Part shown: positions 9,232 to 17,003 of the stretch, piece after piece | How positions within the stretch are numbered: the first letter of the stretch is position 1 | Layout of the letters: each line of letters starts with the position of its first letter | Assembly (NCBI GenBank): GCA_013036995.1 | Contig: JAAOXG010000088.1 | Coordinates: 1 to 57,539 of the forward strand | From: Lacrimispora defluvii | GTDB taxonomy: Bacteria > Bacillota > Clostridia > Lachnospirales > Lachnospiraceae | DNA: 57,539 nucleotides | Direction of reading: 5' to 3' | Program-made: the position numbers and the translations under genes | Notes under the pieces: model-generated | Told to the model about the DNA's origin: nothing | Database searches by the model: none | Seen by the model: only the letters and a program-made list of their open reading frames with translations

Positions 9232-9903
9232 ATGGATTATGAAAAAACCAGACAATGGCTGGATGATCATGGCATAATACTGGAAGAAAGCTTCTACACT
9301 GCACTAAATAATCTGGCCAGAGACTATAAAAAAACAAATGATTTAAGGCTTCTCGAGGAGGTCTATCAGAAACTGGGAGTGAATAAACAGGCTGTTTCCT
9401 GGTGGAAGAATCACCCGTGCAGCACTCAGACAAGACAATCCAAGATCCAGTTGATTGCCTCCTGTGCAGAAATATTTCATTTAACTTCAGAAGAAACAGA
9501 GCTACTGGCCAATAAGGCAGGTCTTTCTCTAAGCAGTGATCATGATTTTTGCGGGTATTTCAGACAATTATTAAATGGCAGAAGAGGAAGGTGCAAGACC
9601 ATCTGTGACGCGGCCAATGTTAGTGAACGGATGCTGCAATACATTAAGAGCCATAAACAGCCGTCAAAGGAGACACTGCTGGCAATCGCCATTTCTCTCG
9701 GTCTTGGAATTGATGAAATACAGCATCTGCTTAAAAAAGCGGGATACGCGTTGTCCCCATCTCTTCCCAATGATGCAGTTGTCTGCTGGTTCCTATCCGG
9801 TGACAGAAAGACGGCTGGAAGTGTTCCAGTGCTGTTTTATATTAATGAAGTGCTAGACGAGCTTAAGCTCCCTCTTCTCATGACGAGACTTAAAAGCTCG
9901 TGA
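9232..9903 (+). CDS. Putative transcriptional regulator with two XRE-like helix-turn-helix units
   Basis: 223 residues from ATG 9232 behind AAGGAAGGCGGGAG. Two units seem to be internal duplicates. The first (~45-108) contains KLGVNKQAVSWWKNH and ends LTSEETELLANKAGLSLS; the second (~110-180) contains AANVSERMLQYIKSHKQPS and ends LGIDEIQHLLKKAGYALS. Both fit a HTH helix pair followed by a short helical tail. The C-terminal ~45 residues are unassigned. It is monocistronic, flanked by terminators on both sides. The regulator call is moderate; a specific target cannot be inferred. Confidence 0.55.
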   Translation: MDYEKTRQWLDDHGIILEESFYTALNNLARDYKKTNDLRLLEEVYQKLGVNKQAVSWWKNHPCSTQTRQSKIQLIASCAEIFHLTSEETELLANKAGLSLSSDHDFCGYFRQLLNGRRGRCKTICDAANVSERMLQYIKSHKQPSKETLLAIAISLGLGIDEIQHLLKKAGYALSPSLPNDAVVCWFLSGDRKTAGSVPVLFYINEVLDELKLPLLMTRLKSS

Positions 9904-9939
9904 GTACAATAGTGCAGAAAAATCAAACCTCTTTTTTTC

Positions 9940-9965
9940 AGCCGGACTCAGTGCCGGCTTTTTGA
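9940..9965 (+). terminator. Rho-independent terminator
   Basis: AGCCGG (9940-9945) pairs with CCGGCT (9954-9959), followed by TTTT. It ends the double-HTH gene. Confidence 0.75.
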
Positions 9966-10303
9966 AGTTGGGCAATCAATAAATAGATATATGGCATTAT
10001 ATTTGTGAAAAATCTGACGAGATCAAAAGACCATATGATAAATTAAAAAATTATCGGGAAAACCTTTATAATTAATATCAATTATGTCGACAATATAAGA
10101 TTGAAGCCAATCGCATATCTAGTGCCGGACTGATTTTGACATGGCATATGTAGTACTTCTTTTAAAAAGATCATAGATTAAATGGTTAAGTTGACTAAAA
10201 TAAAGTAATAAATGTCGAATTATGCGATAAAATTCACTTTTCAAACACTTAGAAAGGACTTATATTGATTACAAGAAAAGCAGAAGAAGGAGGGGGTATC
10301 TTT
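9966..10303. promoter_or_regulatory. AT-rich intergenic stretch with Spo0A-box-like sites
   Basis: About 340 bp without a gene. It holds an exact TGTCGAA (10213-10219), the core of the Spo0A box, and a palindromic TGTCGACA (10085-10092). A TTGACT lies near 10190 but no well-spaced -10 was found. The sites suggest, without proving, sporulation-phase control of the small gene that follows. Confidence 0.35.
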
Positions 10304-10453
10304 ATGACAGATGCTGAGAAACTGCGGATTGTAGAGATGGAGAATGAGAAGCTGATGGAAGAAAATTCGAGACTCCATAAAGTGATTGAAAGGTTGAATC
10401 AGACGCTGAACAGATTGATCGGACGTTACATAAGTACTGACAAAATCGCCTGA
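10304..10453 (+). CDS. Small 49-aa coiled-coil protein
   Basis: ATG 10304 is chosen because GGAGGGGG stands 7-10 bases upstream; a longer frame back to 10265 has no ribosome site. The protein is almost entirely one helix: EMENEKLMEENSRLHKVIER with heptad Leu/Ile spacing, then NQTLNRLIGR. No known family is recognised. Its helix resembles the C-terminal helix of the facing gene at 10502-10909 (shared ENEKL, IE...QT). The two genes end against each other at a common hairpin, so they may be related parts of one module. Confidence 0.55.
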   Translation: MTDAEKLRIVEMENEKLMEENSRLHKVIERLNQTLNRLIGRYISTDKIA

Positions 10454-10505
10454 CAGGGGGATGGATAAGGAGTGCAGGGGGGCACTCCCGGAATGTCCCT
10501 GTCAG
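10450..10505. terminator. Two-level inverted repeat shared by two convergent genes
   Basis: CTGACAGGG (from 10450) pairs with CCCTGTCAG (to 10505). Inside it GGAGTGC (10469-10475) pairs with GCACTCC (10482-10488). It can form on either strand between the facing small genes. T-runs are lacking, so its strength as a terminator is uncertain. Confidence 0.55.
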
Positions 10506-10909
10506 GGATCAATCCCCTTAGGGGATTCATCCTGATCACTTATATTTAATCCTTTGTTTTTACGTACCATTTCCCAAATTGTCTGGTGCATCCATTCAAT
10601 GGTTTTATTCAGTTTTTCATTTTCAATCTCCAGTTCGGTGATGCGGTCTCCCATTCGGGCAATGATTTCCCGGTTATTATTCACTTTGTGAGGCACAAGA
10701 ATGCGCTTTACATAGGGAGACGATGAAGCAATGATTTGAGAGGAAAGCAATTCGTCCCTTTCTTCACAGGACAAATCCATGAAAGCCTGATAGCTGATGG
10801 ACAAAGCAATCATGTCCACCTTGCACTTTGGGCATACCGCATTCCTCTCCAGCTGATAATAACCATAATACCCGCATTTGGAACAATAGTATACGGACAG
10901 TTCTCTCAT
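10502..10909 (-). CDS. 135-aa zinc-ribbon protein with C-terminal coiled coil
   Basis: Starts at 10909 behind AAGGAGGAG. The N-terminus carries a four-Cys knuckle pair, YYCSKCGYYG and NAVCPKC (CxxC-x17-CxxC spacing), typical of a zinc ribbon. The middle is unassigned. The end has a coiled coil, ITELEIENEKLNKTIEWMHQ, similar to the 49-aa protein encoded opposite. No named family is recognised. The combination of a zinc knuckle and coiled coil suggests a protein- or nucleic-acid-binding adaptor; this is inference. A Spo0A-like box lies upstream of its start. Confidence 0.6.
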   Translation of the reverse strand: MRELSVYYCSKCGYYGYYQLERNAVCPKCKVDMIALSISYQAFMDLSCEERDELLSSQIIASSSPYVKRILVPHKVNNNREIIARMGDRITELEIENEKLNKTIEWMHQTIWEMVRKNKGLNISDQDESPKGIDP

Positions 10910-10966
10910 TGGTCTCCTCCTTTTTTTATAGATTGATAAACAATCTACTCCTATATGTATAACGTT

Positions 10967-10978
10967 GAATCGACAAAA
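10967..10978 (-). promoter_or_regulatory. Spo0A-box-like site upstream of the zinc-ribbon gene
   Basis: Read on the minus strand the sequence is TTTTGTCGATTC, one base from the TGTCGAA core, about 60 bp before the start codon. TTATAC/TATACAT-like -10 candidates lie between it and the gene. Confidence 0.3.
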
Positions 10979-11065
10979 ATATAACGCAAAAACTGAAATA
11001 TCGATAAAAAATTACTATTTAGGCATTTTGTATAGTTACAACTCTTATAATTGTTAAAAACAAAT

Positions 11066-11097
11066 AAAAGCCCGCAGCTGTTACACTGCGGGCTTTT
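11066..11097. terminator. Bidirectional rho-independent terminator
   Basis: AAAAGCCCGCAG pairs perfectly with CTGCGGGCTTTT around an 8-nt loop. It ends the cell-wall-binding gene on the minus strand, where the stem is followed by TTTTATTTG. Confidence 0.85.
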
Positions 11098-11137
11098 TGG
11101 CAATTGAACGGATGTTTCATTTATAAAGGTGTTCTAT

Positions 11138-12484
11138 TTACTGAATAATACCATTTACATCAACAACATAAACTTTTTCATTGGTGTCTTTGAAATCTCT
11201 GAAGCCTGCGCCAAGCTCTGGTTTTGCTGTAGACTTAGATGTGGAGGAAGCTTTCTGAAGAACACCATTGGTATTCACCAGATAGTTTTTGCCGTTAAGA
11301 GCGAAAGCAGCAACTCTTAAATCCGCATCTGCTTCTTTTCTTAAACCATACTCATAAAGAGTATCGTCAAGAATACCGTGGAAGCCCTGACCTTTCTTGC
11401 TTCCGGAAGTCACAAAGTACCAGATCTGGTTCTCGCCTAAATCTTCGTCATAGATGGACTGTTTTCCAGTGTTGATCACGCCGTTGTCTGCGAAATAGAA
11501 GTTTGCAGTATTTCCGTCTTCCAGATTAACAATCTTAAGACCGGTCTGCATTTCACCTTTTGTATTAAATCCATATTTCTGGGAGTTTACAGTGAATAAT
11601 TCAATACCCTTTTTCGCAAAGTAAGGAGCACCGTTTTTAAAGAAGAACCAGTGCTGTTCGCCTTCTGCGCTGATGCCCTCGATGCCTTCGATTTCTCTCC
11701 AGCCATCGACTCTTGCACCGCTCTCATCATAGTACTGATAGCCTGCTGCGGAAGTCTTGTTGTCAGTATTTTCGGCCGCTTCTGAAGGAGTTGCTGTTAC
11801 AGGAAGTTTGTACCAGCCGGTCTGCATTTCGCCATTTACAAAGGTGAAGTAGGAACCGTTAATTTTTTTATCTACCTGATCTTTAACCATAACGCCGTCT
11901 TTGTCAAAATAATACCAAGCACGTGTATGATCGGAATCTTCTTTCGCACTCTCAAGCTCAAACCAGCCTGTTTTCTGTGCGCCGTCGTTTTCGTTGCCCA
12001 GGTAATAAGTAGAACCTGCGATTTCTACCTTGCCGGTAAGCATCTGACCCTGTTCGTCAAAATAATACCAGTTGTTGTTGATCTTCTGCCATTTGGAAAC
12101 CACTTCTTTTCCGTCTTTTCCATAATAATGCCAGTAATTTTCCGGTGAATCAGGGGAGTCCCAGTAGCTGTCATTGGTAACAGAAACCCAGTAATTGGAT
12201 ACTCTCTTTCCACTCTCGTCTACATAGTACTCATCAACTTCCTGACCGGTAGCGATTTCGCCATCCTCATTTAAGTAATACCAGTCTTCTCCGTACTTCT
12301 TCCAGGAATCAGTGGCGTAGTAATCACCCTCCTCATAGAATTTCCATGTACCGTTTTCTTCTACCCAGCCAGTTGCCTTGGCATAGACAGTAGAGGCTGT
12401 GTTTAAGATGCCCATTTGTGGGGCAGCTGCAGTTAAAATACCGGCAGCGGATAATACAGCCATCAATTTAATTTGCTTTTTCAT
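11138..12484 (-). CDS. Secreted choline/cell-wall-binding repeat protein
   Basis: 448 residues. The start at 12484 is preferred over a 37-residue upstream extension because AAGGAGAG precedes it and the protein then begins with a signal peptide (MKKQIKLMAVLSAAGILTAA, cut after VYA). The mature part is built almost wholly of cell-wall-binding (CW_binding/choline-binding type) repeats: ENGTWKFYEEG, WYYLNEDGEIATG, WYYFDEQGQMLTG, AWYYFDKDGVMV, and so on. There is no enzyme domain, unlike lytic choline-binding proteins. It probably coats the wall by binding teichoic-acid-like or other wall glycans; it lies next to a glycan locus on the opposite strand. The same repeat type ends the 1371-aa adhesin. 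Confidence 0.85.
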   Translation of the reverse strand: MKKQIKLMAVLSAAGILTAAAPQMGILNTASTVYAKATGWVEENGTWKFYEEGDYYATDSWKKYGEDWYYLNEDGEIATGQEVDEYYVDESGKRVSNYWVSVTNDSYWDSPDSPENYWHYYGKDGKEVVSKWQKINNNWYYFDEQGQMLTGKVEIAGSTYYLGNENDGAQKTGWFELESAKEDSDHTRAWYYFDKDGVMVKDQVDKKINGSYFTFVNGEMQTGWYKLPVTATPSEAAENTDNKTSAAGYQYYDESGARVDGWREIEGIEGISAEGEQHWFFFKNGAPYFAKKGIELFTVNSQKYGFNTKGEMQTGLKIVNLEDGNTANFYFADNGVINTGKQSIYDEDLGENQIWYFVTSGSKKGQGFHGILDDTLYEYGLRKEADADLRVAAFALNGKNYLVNTNGVLQKASSTSKSTAKPELGAGFRDFKDTNEKVYVVDVNGIIQ

Positions 12485-12553
12485 AAATATGTTCTCTCCT
12501 TTTTTGCAGTAAGTTTTATCGTGGCCGAAAATCCATAGTTGCATTACTCTGCG

Positions 12554-12582
12554 ATTATAACGTAAATGAAAGGAACAAAGAA
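12554..12582 (-). promoter_or_regulatory. Likely promoter of the cell-wall-binding gene
   Basis: A minus-strand TATAAT lies at 12554-12559, about 70 bp before the start codon. The -35 position (TTCTTT) is weak. Confidence 0.4.
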
Positions 12583-12599
12583 AGTGTGGTTTCATGGCA

Positions 12600-12828
12600 G
12601 ATATGGAAGGAGCTAACAGAACAGGAGAAAAGTTGTTGACAGGCAGGGGTTACCCGCAATGTGCCAAAACGCTGTAAAGCAGAGAGTACCGGCGGTTGCC
12701 TGTAAAATAAGGCGGAGCGGCGAACAAACGGCACATAACTGGTAAAGTTGCCAAAGAAAGCATGTTTTTTGGAAAAATGGAAGCTTTTAGAAAGTAAGAA
12801 AACTTTAATAGGAAAATAAAGTACGGTG
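12600..12828. other. Gene-free stretch with possible pseudoknotted RNA structure
   Basis: No ORF is supported here. ACAGGCA (12639-12645) can pair with TGCCTGT (12697-12703), and ATGTGCC (12659-12665) with GGCACAT (12730-12736). The two helices interlock as in a pseudoknot. A TTGACA overlaps the first arm (12636-12641). This part is richer in GC than its flanks. Confidence 0.3.
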
Positions 12829-12837
12829 TGGTATAAT
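12829..12837 (+). promoter_or_regulatory. Extended -10 promoter of the surface-glycan operon
   Basis: TGGTATAAT (extended -10, TGnTATAAT) is 44 bp before the first gene of the glycan locus. No good -35 is visible, which is usual for extended -10 promoters. Confidence 0.5.
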
Positions 12838-12880
12838 CACAGACAGATAATTACCATTCCTTAATAAAGGAGAAAATAAC

Positions 12881-14815
12881 ATGAGAATGAAAATATCCAA
12901 TTATATTGCCCAGAGGCTGGTGGAGCTTGGGATCTCCCAGGTGTTTACGGTAACAGGAGGAGGTGCCATGCATTTAAACGATGCATTGGGACATCAGGAA
13001 GGGCTTACCTGTCTCTATAACCATCATGAGCAGGCATGTGCCATTGCTGCCGAATCCTACGCCAGAATCAAGGGCCAGATTGCCGCTGTCTGTGTGACCA
13101 CAGGCCCGGGGGGTACCAATGCCATAACCGGAGTTTTAGGCGGCTGGCTGGATTCCATTCCCATGCTGATTCTGTCAGGACAGGTTCGCTACGATACCAC
13201 AGCCAGATGGTCCGGCGTAGGAATCCGTGCCATGGGAGATCAGGAATTTGACATTACAAAGGCAGTTGACTGCATGACCAAATACAGCGAGATGGTGATT
13301 GATCCCATGCGAATCCGCTACTGCCTGGAAAAGGCAGTTTATCTTGCGTATTCCGGCCGTCCGGGACCTGCCTGGTTGGATATCCCTCTGAATGTTCAGG
13401 GTGCTTACGTAGAAACCGGCGATCTCATTGGCTTTGACCCGGAAAATTATGAAAACGGGGGAGACGGATGGATTTCAGCCAGTGATGCTAAGATAACTGA
13501 GGACGAAAAGGGACTTGGAGAAAAACGTCAGATACTGCCCCCAAAGCCCGATAAGAATGCAGTACGTGAGGTCCTGTTAAAGATAAAATCAGCCTCCCGC
13601 CCTGTGATTAATGCAGGGAATGGTATTCGCATCGGACAGGCCCATGACGCATTTATGCGTGTTGCGGAAAAGCTGGGAGTTCCTGTTGTAACCGGCTGGA
13701 ACAGCCAGGACTGCATCTACGATGCCCATCCTCTTTATACAGGAAGAGGTGGTGGAATGGGAGACCGTCCCGGTAATTTTGCCATTCAAAACAGTGATCT
13801 GGTGCTTTCCCTTGCCAGCCGTTTAAGCATCCGTCAGGTTGGATATAATTTTGCAACCTGGGCCAGAGAGGCTTATGTGATTGTAAATGATATTGATCCC
13901 GAGGAGTTAAAGAAACCATCGGTACATTCCGATATGCGGATTCATGCAGATGTAAAAGATCTGCTGGCAGTGATGGAAGATCTTCTGGATCATGAATTTA
14001 TGGCAACCAGGGAAGATCCTCTCTTTCAAGGCGGAACAGGGATAGATTCCCTTACCTGGAACGAGACTTGCCGCATGTGGAAAGAGACCTATCCGGTGGT
14101 TCTTCCAAGGCATTACAGCCAGGATGACCACAAGGAAGTAAACATTTATGCATTTATAAAGGAACTGAGCTCCCGCCTTCCTGAAAACAGGATTACCGTG
14201 GTTGGCAATGGATCCGCCTGTGTGGTAGGCGGTCATGCTTATGTGATAAAACCGGGCCAGCGCTTTATTTCCAATTCTGCTGTGGCCTCCATGGGATATG
14301 ATCTGCCTGCTGCCATCGGTATTTCCAAGGCCGATCCGGGAGAAGACATTATTCTGGTAACAGGAGACGGAAGTATACAGATGAATCTGCAGGAACTGCA
14401 GACGATTATACATCATCGTCTTCCCATTAAGATATTTGTAATCAATAACGGGGGTTATCATTCCATTCGCCAGACCCAGAAGAATTATTTTGGAGAACCG
14501 CTTGTGGGAATTGGAGATGACAGCAGAGATTTAAGCTTCCCCGATATGGAGAAACTTTCTGCTGCATACGGATATCCCTATGTCAGTGCCCGCCACAACG
14601 GTGAGATTGACCAGGCGCTCCTTCGTACCCTGTCTTTGAACGGACCGGTGATTTGCGAAGTATTTGTCAGCAGAGATCAGAATTTTGAACCAAAATCGGC
14701 TGCAAAGCGGCTTCCTGATGGAACCATGGTTTCTCCTCCCTTAGAGGATTTGTCTCCGTTCCTTTCCGAGGAAGAGATGGACCGGAATATGATTATTCCC
14801 CGGATCAGGGACTAG
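12881..14815 (+). CDS. Acetolactate-synthase-like thiamine-pyrophosphate enzyme of the glycan locus
   Basis: 644 residues, longer than biosynthetic acetolactate synthases (~550-590). Catalytic Glu50 lies in NHHEQACAIAAESYAR. The TPP/Mg motif is GDGS(495-498) followed 27 residues later by NN(522-523). A central domain and insert lie at ~180-360. The C-terminal tail (KRLPDGTMVSPPLEDLSPFL) is, from memory, typical of TPP enzymes found in O-antigen or capsule loci rather than IlvB. It heads a co-directional set of sugar genes and no ilvN, ilvC or ilvD is nearby. By analogy with YerE (acetyl transfer to a keto-sugar in yersiniose synthesis) it may add a two-carbon unit from pyruvate to a nucleotide keto-sugar. 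That step is inference; the TPP-enzyme call is firm. Confidence 0.8.
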   Translation: MRMKISNYIAQRLVELGISQVFTVTGGGAMHLNDALGHQEGLTCLYNHHEQACAIAAESYARIKGQIAAVCVTTGPGGTNAITGVLGGWLDSIPMLILSGQVRYDTTARWSGVGIRAMGDQEFDITKAVDCMTKYSEMVIDPMRIRYCLEKAVYLAYSGRPGPAWLDIPLNVQGAYVETGDLIGFDPENYENGGDGWISASDAKITEDEKGLGEKRQILPPKPDKNAVREVLLKIKSASRPVINAGNGIRIGQAHDAFMRVAEKLGVPVVTGWNSQDCIYDAHPLYTGRGGGMGDRPGNFAIQNSDLVLSLASRLSIRQVGYNFATWAREAYVIVNDIDPEELKKPSVHSDMRIHADVKDLLAVMEDLLDHEFMATREDPLFQGGTGIDSLTWNETCRMWKETYPVVLPRHYSQDDHKEVNIYAFIKELSSRLPENRITVVGNGSACVVGGHAYVIKPGQRFISNSAVASMGYDLPAAIGISKADPGEDIILVTGDGSIQMNLQELQTIIHHRLPIKIFVINNGGYHSIRQTQKNYFGEPLVGIGDDSRDLSFPDMEKLSAAYGYPYVSARHNGEIDQALLRTLSLNGPVICEVFVSRDQNFEPKSAAKRLPDGTMVSPPLEDLSPFLSEEEMDRNMIIPRIRD

Positions 14816-14839
14816 ACTTTTATACAGGGAGGAAATAAG

Positions 14840-15772
14840 GTGAACGTTGTTGTAACAGGAGCGACCAGCTTCCTGGGAAGAGCTGTGGCGAACCGCCTTT
14901 TAAAGCAGGGCAGCAGAGTATATGCGGTGGTTCGCCCCGGTTCGGCGAATTTAAGATATCTTCCGTCTGATCAGGACGGTCTGGTAATAATAGAACGGGA
15001 ACTTGGTGAGCTTGATACACTGGATCAGGTAATTGATGAACCGTGTCAGGCCTTTTACCATTTTGGCTGGGATGGATCCGGAAGTGAGAACCGGATGAAA
15101 CGGGAAGTCCAGCAGAAAAATGTGGTGGACGCTTTAAAGGCATTAGAGGGAGCCAGACGTTTAGGCTGCAGCCGTTTTCTCTTTAGCGGTTCCCAGGCGG
15201 AATACGGAATTCACAAAGAACCCCTTTCTGAGGAAACTGACTGCAGCCCGGTTTCTGAATACGGAAAGGCAAAGCTGGACTTTTTAAAACAGGCAACAGT
15301 AAAGACCAACCAGTGGCAGCAGGAAGGGATATCTTCCATGGTGTATATCCATGCGCGGATTTTCAGTGTGTACGGACCGGGAGATCATCCCTGGTCACTG
15401 GTAGAAAGCTGTTTAAGGGCATTTGGAAGAGGAGAGTACATTTCTCTTGGAGAATGCACCCAAATGTGGAATTTTTTATATCTGGAGGATTGTGTCCGGG
15501 CGCTGATGCTTTTAATGGAACAGGAAAAAGAATCGGTTTCCGGAATTTATAATGTAGCAGCGCCGGAACGGGAAACAAAGCCCTTGCGGGAGTACATACG
15601 GCAGATGTATGAAACCATGGGATATCATGGCAGCTACAGCTATGGAAGAAGACGTCCCAATGCAGAGGGGCTTGCAAATTTGATTCCGGACATAAGTAAG
15701 CTGGAGAAAAACACGGGATTTTCCCCTCTTGTAAGCTTTTCTGAGGGTGTGAAGAAGACCTGCGGCTATTAA
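14840..15772 (+). CDS. NAD(P)-dependent sugar epimerase/dehydratase/reductase (extended SDR)
   Basis: 310 residues from GTG 14840 with GGAGG upstream. The Rossmann motif is VTGATSFLGRAV. The active-site pair lies in SEYGKAK (Tyr-x3-Lys), with FSGSQAEYG supplying the Ser. The tail PNAEGLANLIPDISKLEKNTGFSPL is typical of nucleotide-sugar epimerase family members. It likely acts on the same nucleotide sugar as the neighbouring enzymes, as an epimerase or 4-keto-reductase. The exact sugar cannot be read. The next gene starts about 30 bp downstream. Confidence 0.8.
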   Translation: MNVVVTGATSFLGRAVANRLLKQGSRVYAVVRPGSANLRYLPSDQDGLVIIERELGELDTLDQVIDEPCQAFYHFGWDGSGSENRMKREVQQKNVVDALKALEGARRLGCSRFLFSGSQAEYGIHKEPLSEETDCSPVSEYGKAKLDFLKQATVKTNQWQQEGISSMVYIHARIFSVYGPGDHPWSLVESCLRAFGRGEYISLGECTQMWNFLYLEDCVRALMLLMEQEKESVSGIYNVAAPERETKPLREYIRQMYETMGYHGSYSYGRRRPNAEGLANLIPDISKLEKNTGFSPLVSFSEGVKKTCGY

Positions 15773-15803
15773 AAAGGGATTGACATGGAGGAAATTTTGT
15801 GGT

Positions 15804-16994
15804 ATGAGAGATAGGATTTGTATTGTATGCGGACAGGAGCTTGATGGGCAGCCTTTGATGACACTGGATCACATGCCCGCATCTGCCCAGGATATCCCGG
15901 GTATGGAAGATCTGGCAGAGGACAGGGGAATCAGTTTAAATCTGCATCAGTGCAGCTGCTGCGGTCTGGTTCAGTTTGATTGTGAGCCTGTGCCATATTA
16001 TAAGGACGTTATCCGGTCAGGCGGATTCAGCACCACTATGGTGGAGCTAAGAAAACGCCAGTACCGGCATTTTATTGATTTCTGCCACCTGGAAGGGAAG
16101 AAGTTAATTGAGGCTGGCTGCGGTCAGGGAGAATTTCTTTCTGTTCTTTCCCGGTTTCCAGTTACTGCATGCGGGATTGAGCACAGGGAGAGTCTGGTTT
16201 CACTTGGAAAAGAAAAAGGACTGAACGTCTGGAAACAGTTTGCAGGGGTGGGAGAGATCCTTACGTCTCCCGATGGAAGCACCAGTGGCCCTTATGATGG
16301 ATTTTTGTCCTTTAATTATCTGGAACATCAGCCGGATCCCGTGGGGATGCTTGGCTGCATTGCAGATAATTTAACAGATGATGGGGTGGGACTGATTACC
16401 GTGCCCAGCCTTGAATATATTCTGGAATACGATGGCTATTATGAACTCATCCGGGATCATATCGCTTATTATACCTTTGACACGCTTCGTTTTGCAGCAG
16501 ACCAGGCTGGTTTCGAAGTGCTTGAAGAGGAGATGGTAAACAGGGATACCCTGTCCGTCATTGTCAGAAAGAAAAAGACTGTAAAAGAGAACGCAGGAAG
16601 GAAAAATCCTGACAGACTGGATGTCTCCGGTCTGCTGAAAAGCCGGGTGATCATCGATGAGGAACTTAAACGTCTGGTTGATGAGTTAGAATCAGAAGGG
16701 AAAAATCTTGGGATATGGGGAGCCAGCCATCAGGGCTTTACTCTGGCATCCACAACGGTAATCGGGGATTTCGCCAGATATATTATTGATTCAGCACCCT
16801 TTAAGCAGGGGAGGTTTGCACCTGCGTCCCATTTGCCAATCGTGGCACCGGATCATTTCCATACGGATCCGGTAGATGCCATTTTAATTGTGGCACCAGG
16901 TTATACAGATGAGATCGCTAAATCCATTGTGGAAAAATTTGGACGGAATGTGGAGATTTTAGCGTTGAAATCCAATCATTTGGAAAGGATATAA
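15804..16994 (+). CDS. SAM-dependent methyltransferase of the sugar C-methyltransferase type
   Basis: 396 residues taking ATG 15804 as start (GGAGGAAA 12 nt upstream); a TTG at 15780 is less likely because it precedes that site. N-terminal zinc knuckle: CIVCG near residue 5 and CSCCGLVQ near 52, like the zinc domain (PF08421) of NDP-sugar C-methyltransferases. The SAM-binding fold follows, with EAGCGQGEFL and FLSFNYLEHQPDP. The C-terminal domain (~285-396) has NLGIWGASHQGFTLAS, resembling the PF08484 C-methyltransferase C-terminal domain. Family members such as TylC3 methylate a ring carbon next to a keto group. It may C-methylate the branched sugar or be an acceptor-specific variant. Confidence 0.75.
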   Translation: MRDRICIVCGQELDGQPLMTLDHMPASAQDIPGMEDLAEDRGISLNLHQCSCCGLVQFDCEPVPYYKDVIRSGGFSTTMVELRKRQYRHFIDFCHLEGKKLIEAGCGQGEFLSVLSRFPVTACGIEHRESLVSLGKEKGLNVWKQFAGVGEILTSPDGSTSGPYDGFLSFNYLEHQPDPVGMLGCIADNLTDDGVGLITVPSLEYILEYDGYYELIRDHIAYYTFDTLRFAADQAGFEVLEEEMVNRDTLSVIVRKKKTVKENAGRKNPDRLDVSGLLKSRVIIDEELKRLVDELESEGKNLGIWGASHQGFTLASTTVIGDFARYIIDSAPFKQGRFAPASHLPIVAPDHFHTDPVDAILIVAPGYTDEIAKSIVEKFGRNVEILALKSNHLERI

Positions 16995-17003
16995 GAAAAA
17001 AGT

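Noticed and set aside
13907-14461. 184-aa minus-strand frame in the TPP enzyme gene
   Set aside because: Antisense shadow with no SD and no domain.
12881-14815. Annotating the TPP enzyme as IlvB for branched-chain amino acids
   Set aside because: No ilvN/C/D neighbours, extra length, glycan-locus-type tail and sugar-gene context.
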